The notes beneath the pieces were generated by a model. The model was not told the origin of the DNA and searched no databases. It worked only from the letters and a program-made list of their open reading frames with translations. The translations under genes were made by a program, and so were the position numbers. From the NCBI RefSeq assembly GCF_020831925.1, contig NZ_JAFIFQ010000029.1:1-46449 (forward strand): a stretch of DNA of 46,449 bases, given 5' to 3'. Shown here one piece after another: positions 34,241 through 42,792 of this stretch. The stretch comes from Alkalimonas sp. GTDB taxonomy: Bacteria; Pseudomonadota; Gammaproteobacteria; Enterobacterales; Alteromonadaceae. The stretch's first letter is position 1. Each line of letters opens with the position of its first letter.

Positions 34241-35131
34241 ATGTCCAATCACCACCACAATGGGTTGCATCGGCGTCATTTTAATAGTGCACAGGATTCC
34301 GTAGATGCCATTAGTCAATTGCAGGATCATGCCTCCTACCGCCTGGCTTTTGCCGATCACAACTTTTTGTTGCAGGATGAATTGCGTCATGTACGGTTAC
34401 AGCTGGAATACTTGAAACCACAACTGGTGCTTGAGCAGCACGGTATTGATGCTACTCTGGTGGTGTTTGGCAGTGCCCGCTTTCTGGCTCCGGAAGATGC
34501 CAGGCATGCGCTTGAGCAAGCAGAAATCGCCCTTAACGCCACACCTACAGACCAGAAGCTGCAACAGCGTGTACAACAGGCCAAGCGCGATCTGAACAAT
34601 AGCCGTTACTACCAGGCATCGCGGGATTTTGCCTATCTGGTCGCTGAGCACAGCCAACGCAAGCCACAAGAAAAGTTAACCATTATCAGTGGCGGAGGCC
34701 CCGGTATTATGGAAGCTGCTAACAGAGGTGCGATGGAAGCAGGCAGTGCCAGCATTGGTCTGAACATTGTGCTGCCAAAAGAGCAGCATCCCAACCCCTA
34801 TATTACGCCGGAGTTTTGCTTTCAGTTTCACTACTTTGCCATTCGCAAGATGCACTTTTTACAGCGAGCTCGTGCTCTGGTGGCTTTTCCTGGTGGCTTT
34901 GGTACTCTGGATGAGTTGTTTGAAACCCTGACCTTACTGCAGACCAAAAAGGCCGAAGCGGTGCCTGTGGTGTTGTACGATGAAGCCTTTTGGCGGCGCT
35001 TGATCAACTTTGATTTGCTGGTCGAGACCGGAGTTATCAGTTCAAGCGATCTGAAACTGATTAGCTTTGTTGATACGCCAGAACAAGCCTGGCGCGTGAT
35101 CCGTGACTTTTACCAACTGACAGACATCTAA
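34241..35131 (+). CDS. LOG-family (TIGR00730-like) Rossmann protein
   Basis: About 296 residues. The core shows VVFGSARF, ISGGGPGIMEAANRGA and PGGFGTLDELFETLTLLQTKK, the PGGxGTxxE hallmark of LOG proteins. Many of these release free nucleobases from nucleoside 5'-monophosphates, and in plants and some bacteria activate cytokinins. An N-terminal helical extension of about 75 residues and a His-rich start (MSNHHHNGLHRRH) are additions to the core. I placed the start at 34241, with CAGGAG upstream; a TTG at 34211 is also in frame. It is convergent with tyrA, 11 bases apart, with only a weak 6-base hairpin (CTAAGC/GCTTAG, 35128-35146) between them. Confidence 0.88.
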   Translation: MSNHHHNGLHRRHFNSAQDSVDAISQLQDHASYRLAFADHNFLLQDELRHVRLQLEYLKPQLVLEQHGIDATLVVFGSARFLAPEDARHALEQAEIALNATPTDQKLQQRVQQAKRDLNNSRYYQASRDFAYLVAEHSQRKPQEKLTIISGGGPGIMEAANRGAMEAGSASIGLNIVLPKEQHPNPYITPEFCFQFHYFAIRKMHFLQRARALVAFPGGFGTLDELFETLTLLQTKKAEAVPVVLYDEAFWRRLINFDLLVETGVISSSDLKLISFVDTPEQAWRVIRDFYQLTDI

Positions 35132-35142
35132 GCCTGATAAGC

Positions 35143-36276
35143 TTAGCTTCTGCCATCGGTTGCTTTTTGCAGCAATTGCCGGCTTTCATCCAGGAACTGG
35201 CCGGCCAGCTCACCGAAATAGGCCTTGCCTTTATTAAACTCGGCCATCAGCGCCGATTTATCGGCGCTTTGTACCAGACTCAGCACCTGCGAAAAACGCT
35301 GTAAGTAGCGCTCAAGCAACTCCGATGTTTGAACCGAAGACAGCATGATATCGGCATAAAGCTCGGCATTTTGCGCAAACAAACGGCCTATCATCGCCAG
35401 CTCCAACCGGTATATTGGCGAGCTTAGCGCAAGCAACTCGCTGAGCTCAGCGTTTTCTTCAGCCAGATGCACGCCATACACCAAGGACGTAAAGTGACGC
35501 ATGCCCTGGATCAGCTGCATACGTTCATCGTGTACTTCGGCACTTTGCTCAACCAATTCAGCGCCCCAGACCACCAGTTGCTGACGCAGCCAGTCCGAGC
35601 GCTCCGCAAAGCGGCCGCCACACACTACAATCACCTGCTTCACCAGATTACTGACATCAGGACCAAACATCGGGTGCAGCCCCAGCACTGGACCAGCATG
35701 CTTTGCCAGCATACAAGCCAGCGGTTGTTGCTTAATGCTGGTGATATCAGCCAGCAGGCAATCGGCTGGCAATTCAGGTAACAGCTCAATCAGCTGACAC
35801 GTTAGGGTAATAGGCGTTGCCAACAGGACCAGGGCTGCGTCCTGGCATAGCTGTGGTGCCTTAGGCCAATCGTCGGCTTCCAGCACCTCAACCTGATAGC
35901 CAGAGCGCTGAAACAAGCTAACAAAGCGGCTGCCAAGAGCGCCGGCGCCGCCGACCACCACCACTTTGCCTCCGCCTGGCCGGCAACAAACAAAGCTGTG
36001 CTCCTGGGTCTGATAGGATTCACGCATCACCCGGCGCAATACGTCCTCGATCAGCTCGGCTGACAAGCCATGCTGCTGCGCTTGCTCTCGCCTTGCTTGC
36101 AATAAGGCCTGCTCGCGCGCTGGCATATAAACAGGTAAACCAAACTGCTGTTTAACCCGCCCTACCTCGGCGGTCACCTGAGCGCGACGGGCCAACAGCT
36201 GCACCAGCTCGGTATCAATGGCATCAATCTGCTGACGCAACGGCGTGAGTGCCTGTTGCTCTGGCGTCTGACTCAT
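35143..36276 (-). CDS. tyrA: bifunctional chorismate mutase / prephenate dehydrogenase
   Basis: T-protein: chorismate to prephenate, then NAD-dependent oxidative decarboxylation to 4-hydroxyphenylpyruvate, the Tyr branch. 377 residues, close to E. coli TyrA (373). The N-terminal AroQ mutase (about 1-90) shows LRQQIDAIDTELVQLLARR and YMPAREQALL. The NAD-binding motif VVVVGGAGALGSRF (about 105-118) starts the dehydrogenase, which continues with ATPITLTCQLIE, LADITSIKQQPL, GLHPMFGPD and a C-terminal helical region. Its ATG overlaps the aroF stop by four bases (ATGA), so translation is coupled and the pair forms the aroF-tyrA operon as in E. coli. Confidence 0.96.
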   Translation of the reverse strand: MSQTPEQQALTPLRQQIDAIDTELVQLLARRAQVTAEVGRVKQQFGLPVYMPAREQALLQARREQAQQHGLSAELIEDVLRRVMRESYQTQEHSFVCCRPGGGKVVVVGGAGALGSRFVSLFQRSGYQVEVLEADDWPKAPQLCQDAALVLLATPITLTCQLIELLPELPADCLLADITSIKQQPLACMLAKHAGPVLGLHPMFGPDVSNLVKQVIVVCGGRFAERSDWLRQQLVVWGAELVEQSAEVHDERMQLIQGMRHFTSLVYGVHLAEENAELSELLALSSPIYRLELAMIGRLFAQNAELYADIMLSSVQTSELLERYLQRFSQVLSLVQSADKSALMAEFNKGKAYFGELAGQFLDESRQLLQKATDGRS

Positions 36277-37331
36277 GCCGCAGCCACCAGCGATTGCATG
36301 CTTAGATGACAGTCCGCCAATAACTCAGCCGTGGTCTCCCAATCAATGCAGGCATCGGTAACTGACACACCATACAAAGGTGCTTTGCCATTCACGATGT
36401 CCTGCCGCCCGGCATGTAAATGACTTTCCAGCATAATACCAATAATGGCGGCATTACCTGCCTGGCGCTGAGCAATCACTTCTTTGGCAACCAGTCCCTG
36501 ACGGTTGTGATCTTTATTGGAGTTGCCATGACTGCAATCCACCACTATGGCGGTAGCCAAATCCAGTTTATTCAAAGCCGTAACCGCCTCAGCAATACTG
36601 GCTGCATCATAGTTTGGCTTTTTTCCACCCCGCAAAATGATATGGCCATCCGGGTTGCCCTGGGTTTCGACCAGGGCCACTTCACCGCGCTGGTTCATAC
36701 CAATAAAGCGATGCGGGCTGGCCGCCGATTGCAGTGCATTTAAGGCAATACCAAGATTGCCATCGGTACCATTTTTAAAACCAACCGGCATCGACAGGCC
36801 ACTGGCCATTTCGCGGTGGGTCTGCGATTCGACAGTACGGGCACCAATGGCAGCCCAGCAAATAAGATCCGACATGTACTGCGGGCTGATTGGATCCAGC
36901 GCCTCAGTAGCGGTTGGCAGCTCCATATCTATCAGCTTCAGCAGCAACTCACGCCCCCAGGTCAGACCGGTTTCCAAATCAAAGGAATCGTTCAGATGGG
37001 GATCATTGATAAAACCTTTCCAGCCAACAGTGGTGCGCGGTTTTTCAAAGTAAACCCGCATGACGATGTACAGACTATCACTGTACCGCTGCTGCAACTC
37101 TTTTAAGCGCTCAGCGTATTCGATCGCGGATACAGGATCATGGATAGAACAAGGGCCGGTCACCACCAACAATCTGGGATCACGACCATGAATAATATCG
37201 GCAATGATCTGGCGTGACTGCTGCACAAAGACAGCTCCTTGCTCGGATAGCGGCAAGGCTTGTTTCAACACATTGGGCGGACTTAAAGGTCTTTCTGCGG
37301 CGATGCGCAGATCATCTACACGGGTGGTCAT
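36273..37331 (-). CDS. aroF: 3-deoxy-7-phosphoheptulonate (DAHP) synthase, class I
   Basis: First step of the shikimate pathway: phosphoenolpyruvate plus erythrose 4-phosphate gives DAHP. About 352 residues, like E. coli AroF/AroG (350-356). Visible motifs: VTGPCSIHDP (with the metal Cys), RVYFEKPRTTVGWKGFINDP, GARTVESQTHREMASGLSMPVGFKNGTDG, DCSHGNSNKDH and MLESHLHAG. Cotranscription with tyrA points to the Tyr-sensitive isoenzyme, hence the symbol, but feedback specificity cannot be read directly. I chose the ATG at 37331, with AGGAGC seven bases upstream; a TTG at 37337 is in frame. A long leader hairpin and a TyrR-like box lie upstream. Confidence 0.94.
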   Translation of the reverse strand: MTTRVDDLRIAAERPLSPPNVLKQALPLSEQGAVFVQQSRQIIADIIHGRDPRLLVVTGPCSIHDPVSAIEYAERLKELQQRYSDSLYIVMRVYFEKPRTTVGWKGFINDPHLNDSFDLETGLTWGRELLLKLIDMELPTATEALDPISPQYMSDLICWAAIGARTVESQTHREMASGLSMPVGFKNGTDGNLGIALNALQSAASPHRFIGMNQRGEVALVETQGNPDGHIILRGGKKPNYDAASIAEAVTALNKLDLATAIVVDCSHGNSNKDHNRQGLVAKEVIAQRQAGNAAIIGIMLESHLHAGRQDIVNGKAPLYGVSVTDACIDWETTAELLADCHLSMQSLVAAA

Positions 37332-37369
37332 AGTCAAAGCTCCTAAAAAGCACCTCTAAGTGTATGGCA

Positions 37370-37409
37370 GGTTGGCTGCTGATGCCGTCTCATCGGAGCA
37401 GACCCAACC
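37370..37409 (-). promoter_or_regulatory. aroF leader hairpin
   Basis: GGTTGG-CTGCT-GATG (37370-37384) pairs with CATC-AGCAG-CCAACC (37391-37409) with two 2-base bulges, giving 15 base pairs about 40 bases before the aroF start, on the aroF-tyrA transcript. A U5 stretch (37346-37350 complement) lies further downstream, not directly behind the stem. It could be a stability or translation-control element. Confidence 0.5.
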
Positions 37410-37412
37410 ACC

Positions 37413-37430
37413 CGTAAACTTAAAAGTACA
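37413..37430 (-). promoter_or_regulatory. TyrR-box-like site upstream of aroF
   Basis: Read on the minus strand: TGTACT-TTTAAG-TTTACG, matching the TyrR consensus TGTAAA-N6-TTTACA at nine of twelve fixed positions. Position and spacing suit control of aroF-tyrA by Tyr and TyrR, as in E. coli. No tyrR gene is in this window. The rest of the gap 37431-37583 is AT-rich, with no other clear site. Confidence 0.45.
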
Positions 37431-37583
37431 CTTTGTATTTAATTAATTACATAGTGGGCAGTGTACCCAGATAGGAAGTTAAGTTCAACCCCATAAAAGC
37501 CATTATTTGCAAGGCTTTCACAGGGAGAGCCTAAAAATAAAATCGTAATGATTAGTGTACATACGGAAGGCAAGAAGGCCGAT

Positions 37584-38183
37584 TTAACGCAAAGCAGTTT
37601 TAAGCTGCTGATAGGCCAGCCGGATCCGGACAAAGTGTTCGGCATCCCCACCACGATCCGGATGATGCTTCAGCGCCAGGGTTCGGTATTGCCGCTTTAA
37701 GACTGCCAGCTGGCAAGGCCAATTGAGCTGCAACAATTCACAAGCTTGCTGTCGGCTGAACATCGGCGCTGAGACCACAGCCTGGTTGGCAAACTGCTGC
37801 CAGAAATCATCCAATTGCTGCGCCAGAGTGGCAGCATCCATCTGGTAGAAGTTCTGCCAGTCCAGATAGTACTGAGCCCGACCTTGATCCTGTGCCGACA
37901 GTTGCTGATCCAGCCATGGTAAAAGCTCGACTTTCGCCAGACCAATGTCCAACCAGGCCACTTCATCGACCAGCCATTGCTGCTGAATGCAATACAATAA
38001 ATGCTGCAGCACAAAATGGCGCTGAAACAACGCATACTGCGGATCCGAAGGTGCATTAGTTAGCTGCAAGCCCAGACGCTGCAACAGCTGCTGCTCAGTA
38101 ACAGTGCCACTGCTTTGCAGCAGCATGGTTTCCAACTGGCCTTGCAATAAATGTAGTTGTGGGGTGGGAAGAGGTGCTTGCAT
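37584..38183 (-). CDS. DnaJ-related protein with C-terminal J domain
   Basis: About 199 residues. The N-terminal 140 residues match the DNAJ-related family pattern (LHLLQGQLETMLL, ALFQRHFVLQHLLYCIQQQWL, DWQNFYQMD). The last 55 are a J domain with the HPD motif in LKHHPDRGGDAEHFVRIRLAYQQL. It should stimulate an Hsp70 ATPase (DnaK), but clients are unknown. I set the start at the ATG at 38183 (MQAPLPTPQ); its ribosome site is weak. A longer GTG-initiated frame to 38276 would begin inside the rplS terminator and is rejected. It lies between aroF and rplS, where E. coli has no such gene. Confidence 0.82.
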   Translation of the reverse strand: MQAPLPTPQLHLLQGQLETMLLQSSGTVTEQQLLQRLGLQLTNAPSDPQYALFQRHFVLQHLLYCIQQQWLVDEVAWLDIGLAKVELLPWLDQQLSAQDQGRAQYYLDWQNFYQMDAATLAQQLDDFWQQFANQAVVSAPMFSRQQACELLQLNWPCQLAVLKRQYRTLALKHHPDRGGDAEHFVRIRLAYQQLKTALR

Positions 38184-38276
38184 AGCAATACAGTGCCAGA
38201 GCCATGTCGGCGACGCAAGCCTGCTGCACCAAAAATCGGCTGGCCCGAAGCGGTGTCTACTCTGGATGGCGCCCAC

Positions 38277-38309
38277 AAAAAAGGCCGGCCTTTGCAGGCC
38301 AGCCTTTTT
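38277..38309 (-). terminator. rplS operon terminator
   Basis: On the minus strand AAAAAGGCTGGCC, loop TGCAAA, GGCCGGCC and TTTTTT: a stem of about 12 pairs with one mismatch and a six-T tail, 18 bases after the rplS stop. Confidence 0.88.
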
Positions 38310-38327
38310 GAGTACAGCAAAAAGTGC

Positions 38328-38687
38328 TTAGTTAAGCTTTTCGCGGATACGCGCTGATTTACCTGAACGATCGCGTAAGTAGTACAGTTTGGCACGACGT
38401 ACCGCACCGCGACGCTTAACGGTGATGCCTTCTACCAACGGGCTGTGTGTCTGGAACACACGCTCAACCCCTTCACCGTTTGATACTTTACGCACGGTGA
38501 AAGAAGAGTGCAGACCGCGGTTGCGCTTGGCAATCACGACACCTTCGTAGGCCTGAAGACGGGTTTTCTCGCCTTCTTTAACACGTACCTGAACCACCAC
38601 GGTATCACCCGGGGCAAAAGCAGGTACGTCCTGCTTCAGTTGCTCATCTTCAAGCTGCTTGATGATGTTTTGGCTTACTTTGCTCAT
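38328..38687 (-). CDS. rplS: 50S ribosomal protein L19
   Basis: 119 residues, close to the standard 115. L19 lies at the interface of the large and small subunits. Matches the family throughout: [85 protein letters not shown]. It is the last gene of the rpsP-rimM-trmD-rplS operon, 22 bases after trmD, and is followed by a strong terminator. Confidence 0.98.
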   Translation of the reverse strand: MSKVSQNIIKQLEDEQLKQDVPAFAPGDTVVVQVRVKEGEKTRLQAYEGVVIAKRNRGLHSSFTVRKVSNGEGVERVFQTHSPLVEGITVKRRGAVRRAKLYYLRDRSGKSARIREKLN

Positions 38688-38709
38688 AACAATCTCTCTT
38701 TACCTGGAG

Positions 38710-39486
38710 TTAACTGTCTTTCTGCTGCAGCGTCTGGTGTTCCTGTTGGAACTCTGCCAGTAACTGTTGCTGCTCCTCAGTCAGAGCCAGGGAATTTAAC
38801 ATATCTGGCCGTCGTAACCAGGTCCTACCCAGGGCCTGTTTCAGACGCCAGCGTCTGACTTTCTCGTGGTGACCACTCAGTAAAACCGGCGGTACCTCTT
38901 TGTTTGCCAACACTTCGGGCCGGGTGTAGTGCGGACAATCCAGCAAACCGGATGCAAACGAATCCTGCTCTGCCGATAAATCATGCCCAAGCACGCCAGG
39001 CACCAAGCGTGACACTGCATCAATCAATGTCATGGCCGGTAACTCGCCCCCGCTTAACACGTAATCCCCTATCGACCATTCTTCGTCGATTTCGGTTTCT
39101 ATTACGCGCTCGTCAATGCCTTCGTAGCGCCCTGCAACCAGCAATAGCTTGCTATGCTGTGCCAACTCTTGCACACCTTGTTGATCCAGCTTCCGTCCTT
39201 GCGGCGAAAGGTAGATGGTGTGCACCTTGCCCCCAGCTGCTGCTTTAGCAGCGCGGATAGCGTCGGTGAGTGGCTGTACCATCATCAACATGCCAGGTCC
39301 GCCACCATAAGGTCGGTCATCGACGGTGCGGTGTTTATCCGTGGTAAAATCCCGCGGATTCCAGCACTGCACATCAATGAGCCCATGGCGCAAAGCCCGT
39401 CCGGTCACCCCATACTGCGTAATTGCCTGAAACATCTCTGGGAACAAGGAAATAACCCCGACCCAAAGCTTGCATGATTCCGGCAT
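38710..39486 (-). CDS. trmD: tRNA (guanine37-N1)-methyltransferase
   Basis: Adds a methyl group from SAM to G37 of tRNAs reading CNN codons, preventing frameshifts. 258 residues (E. coli 255). Conserved: [22 protein letters not shown], the trefoil-knot SAM site including [44 protein letters not shown], and the C-terminal [11 protein letters not shown] with [10 protein letters not shown]. Its ATG overlaps the rimM stop (TAATG), so translation is coupled. The N-terminus is a few residues longer than the family average; an internal start cannot be ruled out. Confidence 0.98.
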   Translation of the reverse strand: MPESCKLWVGVISLFPEMFQAITQYGVTGRALRHGLIDVQCWNPRDFTTDKHRTVDDRPYGGGPGMLMMVQPLTDAIRAAKAAAGGKVHTIYLSPQGRKLDQQGVQELAQHSKLLLVAGRYEGIDERVIETEIDEEWSIGDYVLSGGELPAMTLIDAVSRLVPGVLGHDLSAEQDSFASGLLDCPHYTRPEVLANKEVPPVLLSGHHEKVRRWRLKQALGRTWLRRPDMLNSLALTEEQQQLLAEFQQEHQTLQQKDS

Positions 39487-40016
39487 TAAAACGCGGGATC
39501 CCAGTCGACGACAATACGTCGCTCAGTCAGGTTAATGTCTTTAATGACCGTATTGGTTAAAAAAGGCAGCAACCGTTCTTTCTTACCAAATGCATCGGTG
39601 CGGTTGGCTTTCACCACCAGCACATCGTTGGAACCGGTTTCCATCATGTCGCTGACCTCACCGAGGTGATAGCCTGCTTCATTCACCACCGCCAGACCCA
39701 TCAGGTCTTTCCAGTAGTAATCACCCTCGCCAAGCGCTGGCAATACACTGGTTGGTACGGCAATATCGGCATTGACCAGACGCTGCGCCTGATCACGGTC
39801 CGAGATCCCTTCCAGCTTGGCAATCAAACCATTGCTATGGCGTTTCCAGCTGGTAACCTGCATTTGTTGTTGACGCCCCTGAACACTGACTACCCAGGGT
39901 GTATAATCAAAAATCCCTTCCGGGAAATCCGTATAGCTGTTCACTTTCAGCCAGCCATTGATGCCGTACACCGCACCAAATTTGCCAACCAGAATTAGTT
40001 CATCGTTCGAACTCAA
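39486..40016 (-). CDS. rimM: 16S rRNA processing / 30S assembly protein RimM
   Basis: 176 residues (E. coli 182). RimM helps mature the head of the 30S subunit by binding S19. The N-terminal domain shows [22 protein letters not shown] and IFDYTPWV. The C-terminal PRC-barrel shows [30 protein letters not shown] and [15 protein letters not shown]. It lies 26 bases after rpsP and overlaps trmD, in the standard operon order. Confidence 0.97.
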   Translation of the reverse strand: MSSNDELILVGKFGAVYGINGWLKVNSYTDFPEGIFDYTPWVVSVQGRQQQMQVTSWKRHSNGLIAKLEGISDRDQAQRLVNADIAVPTSVLPALGEGDYYWKDLMGLAVVNEAGYHLGEVSDMMETGSNDVLVVKANRTDAFGKKERLLPFLTNTVIKDINLTERRIVVDWDPAF

Positions 40017-40042
40017 GCGACAACTCCACAGACAGTGCTAAA

Positions 40043-40294
40043 TTAAGCCGCAGCTTTCTTAGCTGTTTTTACCAGATTAGCAACACGCTCGCTCAAAGAT
40101 GCACCTTGTGCAACCCAATGCTCGACGCGTTCCAGGTCCAGACGCAGTTTTTCTTCCGTGCCGCTGGCGATTGGGTTGAAGAAACCAACACGCTCAATAA
40201 AACGGCCATCACGGGAAAAACGGCTGTCCGCAACCACAACTTGGTAAAAAGGACGCTTTTTCGCGCCACCACGTTGTAAACGAATAGTTACCAT
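40043..40294 (-). CDS. rpsP: 30S ribosomal protein S16
   Basis: 83 residues (E. coli 82). S16 is needed early in 30S assembly. Family sequence throughout: [25 protein letters not shown] in the first strand region, [16 protein letters not shown], and [20 protein letters not shown]. It is the first gene of the rpsP-rimM-trmD-rplS operon, so the operon promoter should lie in the 110-base gap to ffh, where a terminator hairpin is also found; I could not pick a clear -35/-10 pair. Confidence 0.98.
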   Translation of the reverse strand: MVTIRLQRGGAKKRPFYQVVVADSRFSRDGRFIERVGFFNPIASGTEEKLRLDLERVEHWVAQGASLSERVANLVKTAKKAAA

Positions 40295-40327
40295 ACCGTC
40301 CTCTAAGTTTTCGTTCAGGTTTTAAAA

Positions 40328-40355
40328 AATAACAACACCTCCGACGGTTCGGAGG
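40328..40355 (-). terminator. ffh terminator
   Basis: On the minus strand CCTCCGA, loop ACCG, TCGGAGG (stem at 40338-40344 and 40349-40355), followed by TGTTGTTATTTTTT. The T-run begins eight bases after the stem, so efficiency may be partial and some read-through into rpsP is possible. Confidence 0.6.
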
Positions 40356-40404
40356 GCTGGTGCATTGTACGGATTTTTGCCCCGATTGCAAGGAGTTTCG
40401 CGGC

Positions 40405-41772
40405 TTATCGGGGCGGCAGCATCCCAGGTGGCAACTTGCCGCCAAGGCCACGCATCATCTTCATCATGCCACCCTTGCCCGACATCTGCTTCATCATCTT
40501 CTGCATTTGGGTAAACTGCTTCAGCATCTTATTGACGTCCTGCACCTGGGTGCCCGAACCGGCGGCAATACGTTTTTTCCGCGAGCCTTTAATCAGATCC
40601 GGAAACTGGCGCTCTTTTGGCGTCATCGAGTTGATGATGGCCTCCATCCGGATAAACTGTTTATCGTCCATCTGGCCGGCGACATTAGCAGGCAGGTTCT
40701 TCATACCAGGCAATTTATCCATCATCGACATCATGCCGCCCATATTGCGCATCTGGCCCAACTGATCACGAAAGTCTTCCAGGCTAAAGCCTTTGCCTTT
40801 CATCATCTTCTGCGCCACTTTGGCCGCTTTGTCTTTATCGACTTTTTGCTCGATTTCCTCGATCAGGCTCAGCACATCGCCCATGCCCAGAATGCGGGAC
40901 GCTACCCGATCCGGATGGAATGGCTCGAGCGCATCGACTTTCTCGCCCATACCAATAAATTTAATCGGTTTGCCGGTAATGTGACGGATGGATAAGGCCG
41001 CACCACCGCGGGCATCACCGTCAGCCTTGGTCAGGATCACCCCGGTCAGAGGCAAAGCATCGTTAAAGGCTTTGGCGGTGTTGGCCGCATCCTGACCAGT
41101 CATGGCATCAACCACAAACAAAGTCTCAATCGGCTTAACCGCGGCATGCAGCGCCTGAATTTCCTGCATCATGGCATCATCAATGTGCAGGCGACCGGCG
41201 GTATCCACCAACAGCACATCAAACAAGCGGGTACGGGCATGAGCAATAGCGGCATTCACAATGGCGACTGGTTGTTGCGATGCATCGCTTGGGAAACATT
41301 CTACCCCAACCTCTTTGGCCAGCGTTTCCAACTGCTTAATCGCTGCCGGCCGATAGACGTCGGCACTGACCACCAATACTTTTTTCTTTTTGCGCTCGGT
41401 TAAAAAACGCGCCAGCTTTGCCACTGAAGTGGTTTTACCGGCCCCTTGCAAACCCGCCATTAAAACCACTGCTGGTGGCTGGGTATTCAGCGCCAACTCT
41501 TCGTTGGCCTCGCCCATGGCATCTTCCAATGCCTTGCGGACAATTTTGATAAATTCCTGGCCAGGGGTCAGGCTTTTGCTCACTTCCAGACCAACGGCTT
41601 TTTCTTTGACCTGCGCCACAAAGTCACGTACCACCGGCAATGCCACATCGGCTTCCAGTAGTGCCATCCGCACTTCGCGCAGAGTGTCTTTAATATTGTC
41701 TTCGGTCAGACGCCCGCGACCACTGATGTTTTTCAGCGTGCGGGTCAGGCGGTCTGATAAATTCTCAAACAT
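40405..41772 (-). CDS. ffh: signal recognition particle GTPase Ffh
   Basis: Binds 4.5S RNA and signal sequences of nascent membrane proteins and docks with FtsY. About 455 residues (E. coli 453). The N domain starts MFENLSDRLTRTLKNISG. The G domain shows GLQGAGKTTSVAKLA (P loop), DVYRPAA, VDTAGRLHIDD and TKADGDARGG. The C-terminal M domain is Met-rich (MMKQMSGKGGMMKMMRGLGGK). The ATG at 41772 gives the family N-terminus; the open frame to 41844 adds a non-family extension. Upstream is the divergent ypjD gene, as in E. coli. Confidence 0.97.
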   Translation of the reverse strand: MFENLSDRLTRTLKNISGRGRLTEDNIKDTLREVRMALLEADVALPVVRDFVAQVKEKAVGLEVSKSLTPGQEFIKIVRKALEDAMGEANEELALNTQPPAVVLMAGLQGAGKTTSVAKLARFLTERKKKKVLVVSADVYRPAAIKQLETLAKEVGVECFPSDASQQPVAIVNAAIAHARTRLFDVLLVDTAGRLHIDDAMMQEIQALHAAVKPIETLFVVDAMTGQDAANTAKAFNDALPLTGVILTKADGDARGGAALSIRHITGKPIKFIGMGEKVDALEPFHPDRVASRILGMGDVLSLIEEIEQKVDKDKAAKVAQKMMKGKGFSLEDFRDQLGQMRNMGGMMSMMDKLPGMKNLPANVAGQMDDKQFIRMEAIINSMTPKERQFPDLIKGSRKKRIAAGSGTQVQDVNKMLKQFTQMQKMMKQMSGKGGMMKMMRGLGGKLPPGMLPPR

Positions 41773-41913
41773 GGTGTCCATCCAGATTGCGTTGCTTGCT
41801 CTCAGTATACCTGAGTCCAGCAGCGGCGTCAGCCACAGAGCCAATTAGGCATTGGTATTCAGCACAAGTTGCAATACAATGGCTATCTGACTGTAATTCA
41901 GGGAAAGTTTTGC

Positions 41914-42720
41914 ATGCATTCGCTGTTGTTGCCATTATTTGCCATGCTGGCTTATGCACTGGCGGCAGGCACTATTCTCAGCCGTTTATTTCACCCGGCC
42001 GGACCGGCGCTTAAGCTCACCTTCAGCGCGGCCTGTCTAGGCCTGGCTCTGCATGCGATTTCCTTATCGGCCGCTTTATTTACCAGCGATGGCCAGAACT
42101 TCAGTCTGCTTAATGTCAGCTCTTTAGTCAGCTGGTTGATTACTATGGCAGTGACGCTGACTGCTCTTCGCTCTCCTTTAGTGCTGCTGCTACCTGTGGT
42201 CTATGGCTGTGCTGCTCTGGTGCAACTGGCTGTATTGCTACTGCCACAAGGCACCCAGCTACTACAGATTGATCAAAACCCGCTGTTATTACTGCATATC
42301 CTGGTGGCTTTTATTGCTTATGTGATTTTAATTCTGGCGACCTTGTACAGTGTGCAAGTCAGCTACATCAGCTACAAACTAAAACACAAAGCGCTGAGCA
42401 TGACCTCGCAATTGCCACCGCTGATGCAAGCCGAAGTCCTGCAGTTCCGTTTATTGCTGATTGGCACCGTACTGCTTGGCATCACCCTACTGAGTGGTGC
42501 CCTATTTACCAGCGACTGGCTTGGCAAACAAAACCTGCACAAAAATGTGCTCAGTTTGCTGGCTTTTGTACTGTTTGCCCTGCTGAGCTGGGGCCATGCC
42601 CGGTTGGGCTGGCGGGGGAAAACCGCCATCAGCCTGACACTGGTAGCCAGTCTGCTGCTGACGCTGGCTTACTTTGGCAGTCGCTTTGTGCGGGAAGTGC
42701 TGTTAAGTGGTGCTTTTTGA
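41914..42720 (+). CDS. ypjD: inner-membrane CcsA/CcmC-type protein YpjD
   Basis: About 268 residues with eight or so membrane helices and the cytochrome c assembly (CcsA-like) domain; conserved segments include LLLLHILVAFIAYVILILATLYSVQVSYISY, FRLLLIGTVLLGITLLSGALFTSDWLG and LLSWGHARLGWRGKTA. Family members handle haem for cytochrome maturation, but YpjD itself has no settled function and has been linked to metal-ion homeostasis (CorE). The ATG at 41914 has AGGGAAAG upstream and starts the first helix; an upstream in-frame ATG at 41869 lacks a site. It is divergent from ffh and followed by the CorC/CNNM-type gene, the same order as in E. coli. Confidence 0.9.
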   Translation: MHSLLLPLFAMLAYALAAGTILSRLFHPAGPALKLTFSAACLGLALHAISLSAALFTSDGQNFSLLNVSSLVSWLITMAVTLTALRSPLVLLLPVVYGCAALVQLAVLLLPQGTQLLQIDQNPLLLLHILVAFIAYVILILATLYSVQVSYISYKLKHKALSMTSQLPPLMQAEVLQFRLLLIGTVLLGITLLSGALFTSDWLGKQNLHKNVLSLLAFVLFALLSWGHARLGWRGKTAISLTLVASLLLTLAYFGSRFVREVLLSGAF

Positions 42721-42792
42721 TGTTTTACATCTGCCAGCGCACCGTACATACTATGCAATCACACTCCCTTAGGCCACACAGGTAACCCAGAT

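Noticed and set aside
37346-37396. A 16-codon reading frame (MRRHQQPT...) overlapping the aroF leader hairpin, as a possible Tyr leader peptide
   Set aside because: It has no Tyr, a single Phe, no ribosome site, and no terminator/antiterminator pair follows.
40360-40995. A 211-codon plus-strand reading frame antisense to ffh
   Set aside because: It is His- and Leu-rich shadow sequence of the conserved ffh frame; ffh fully explains the region.
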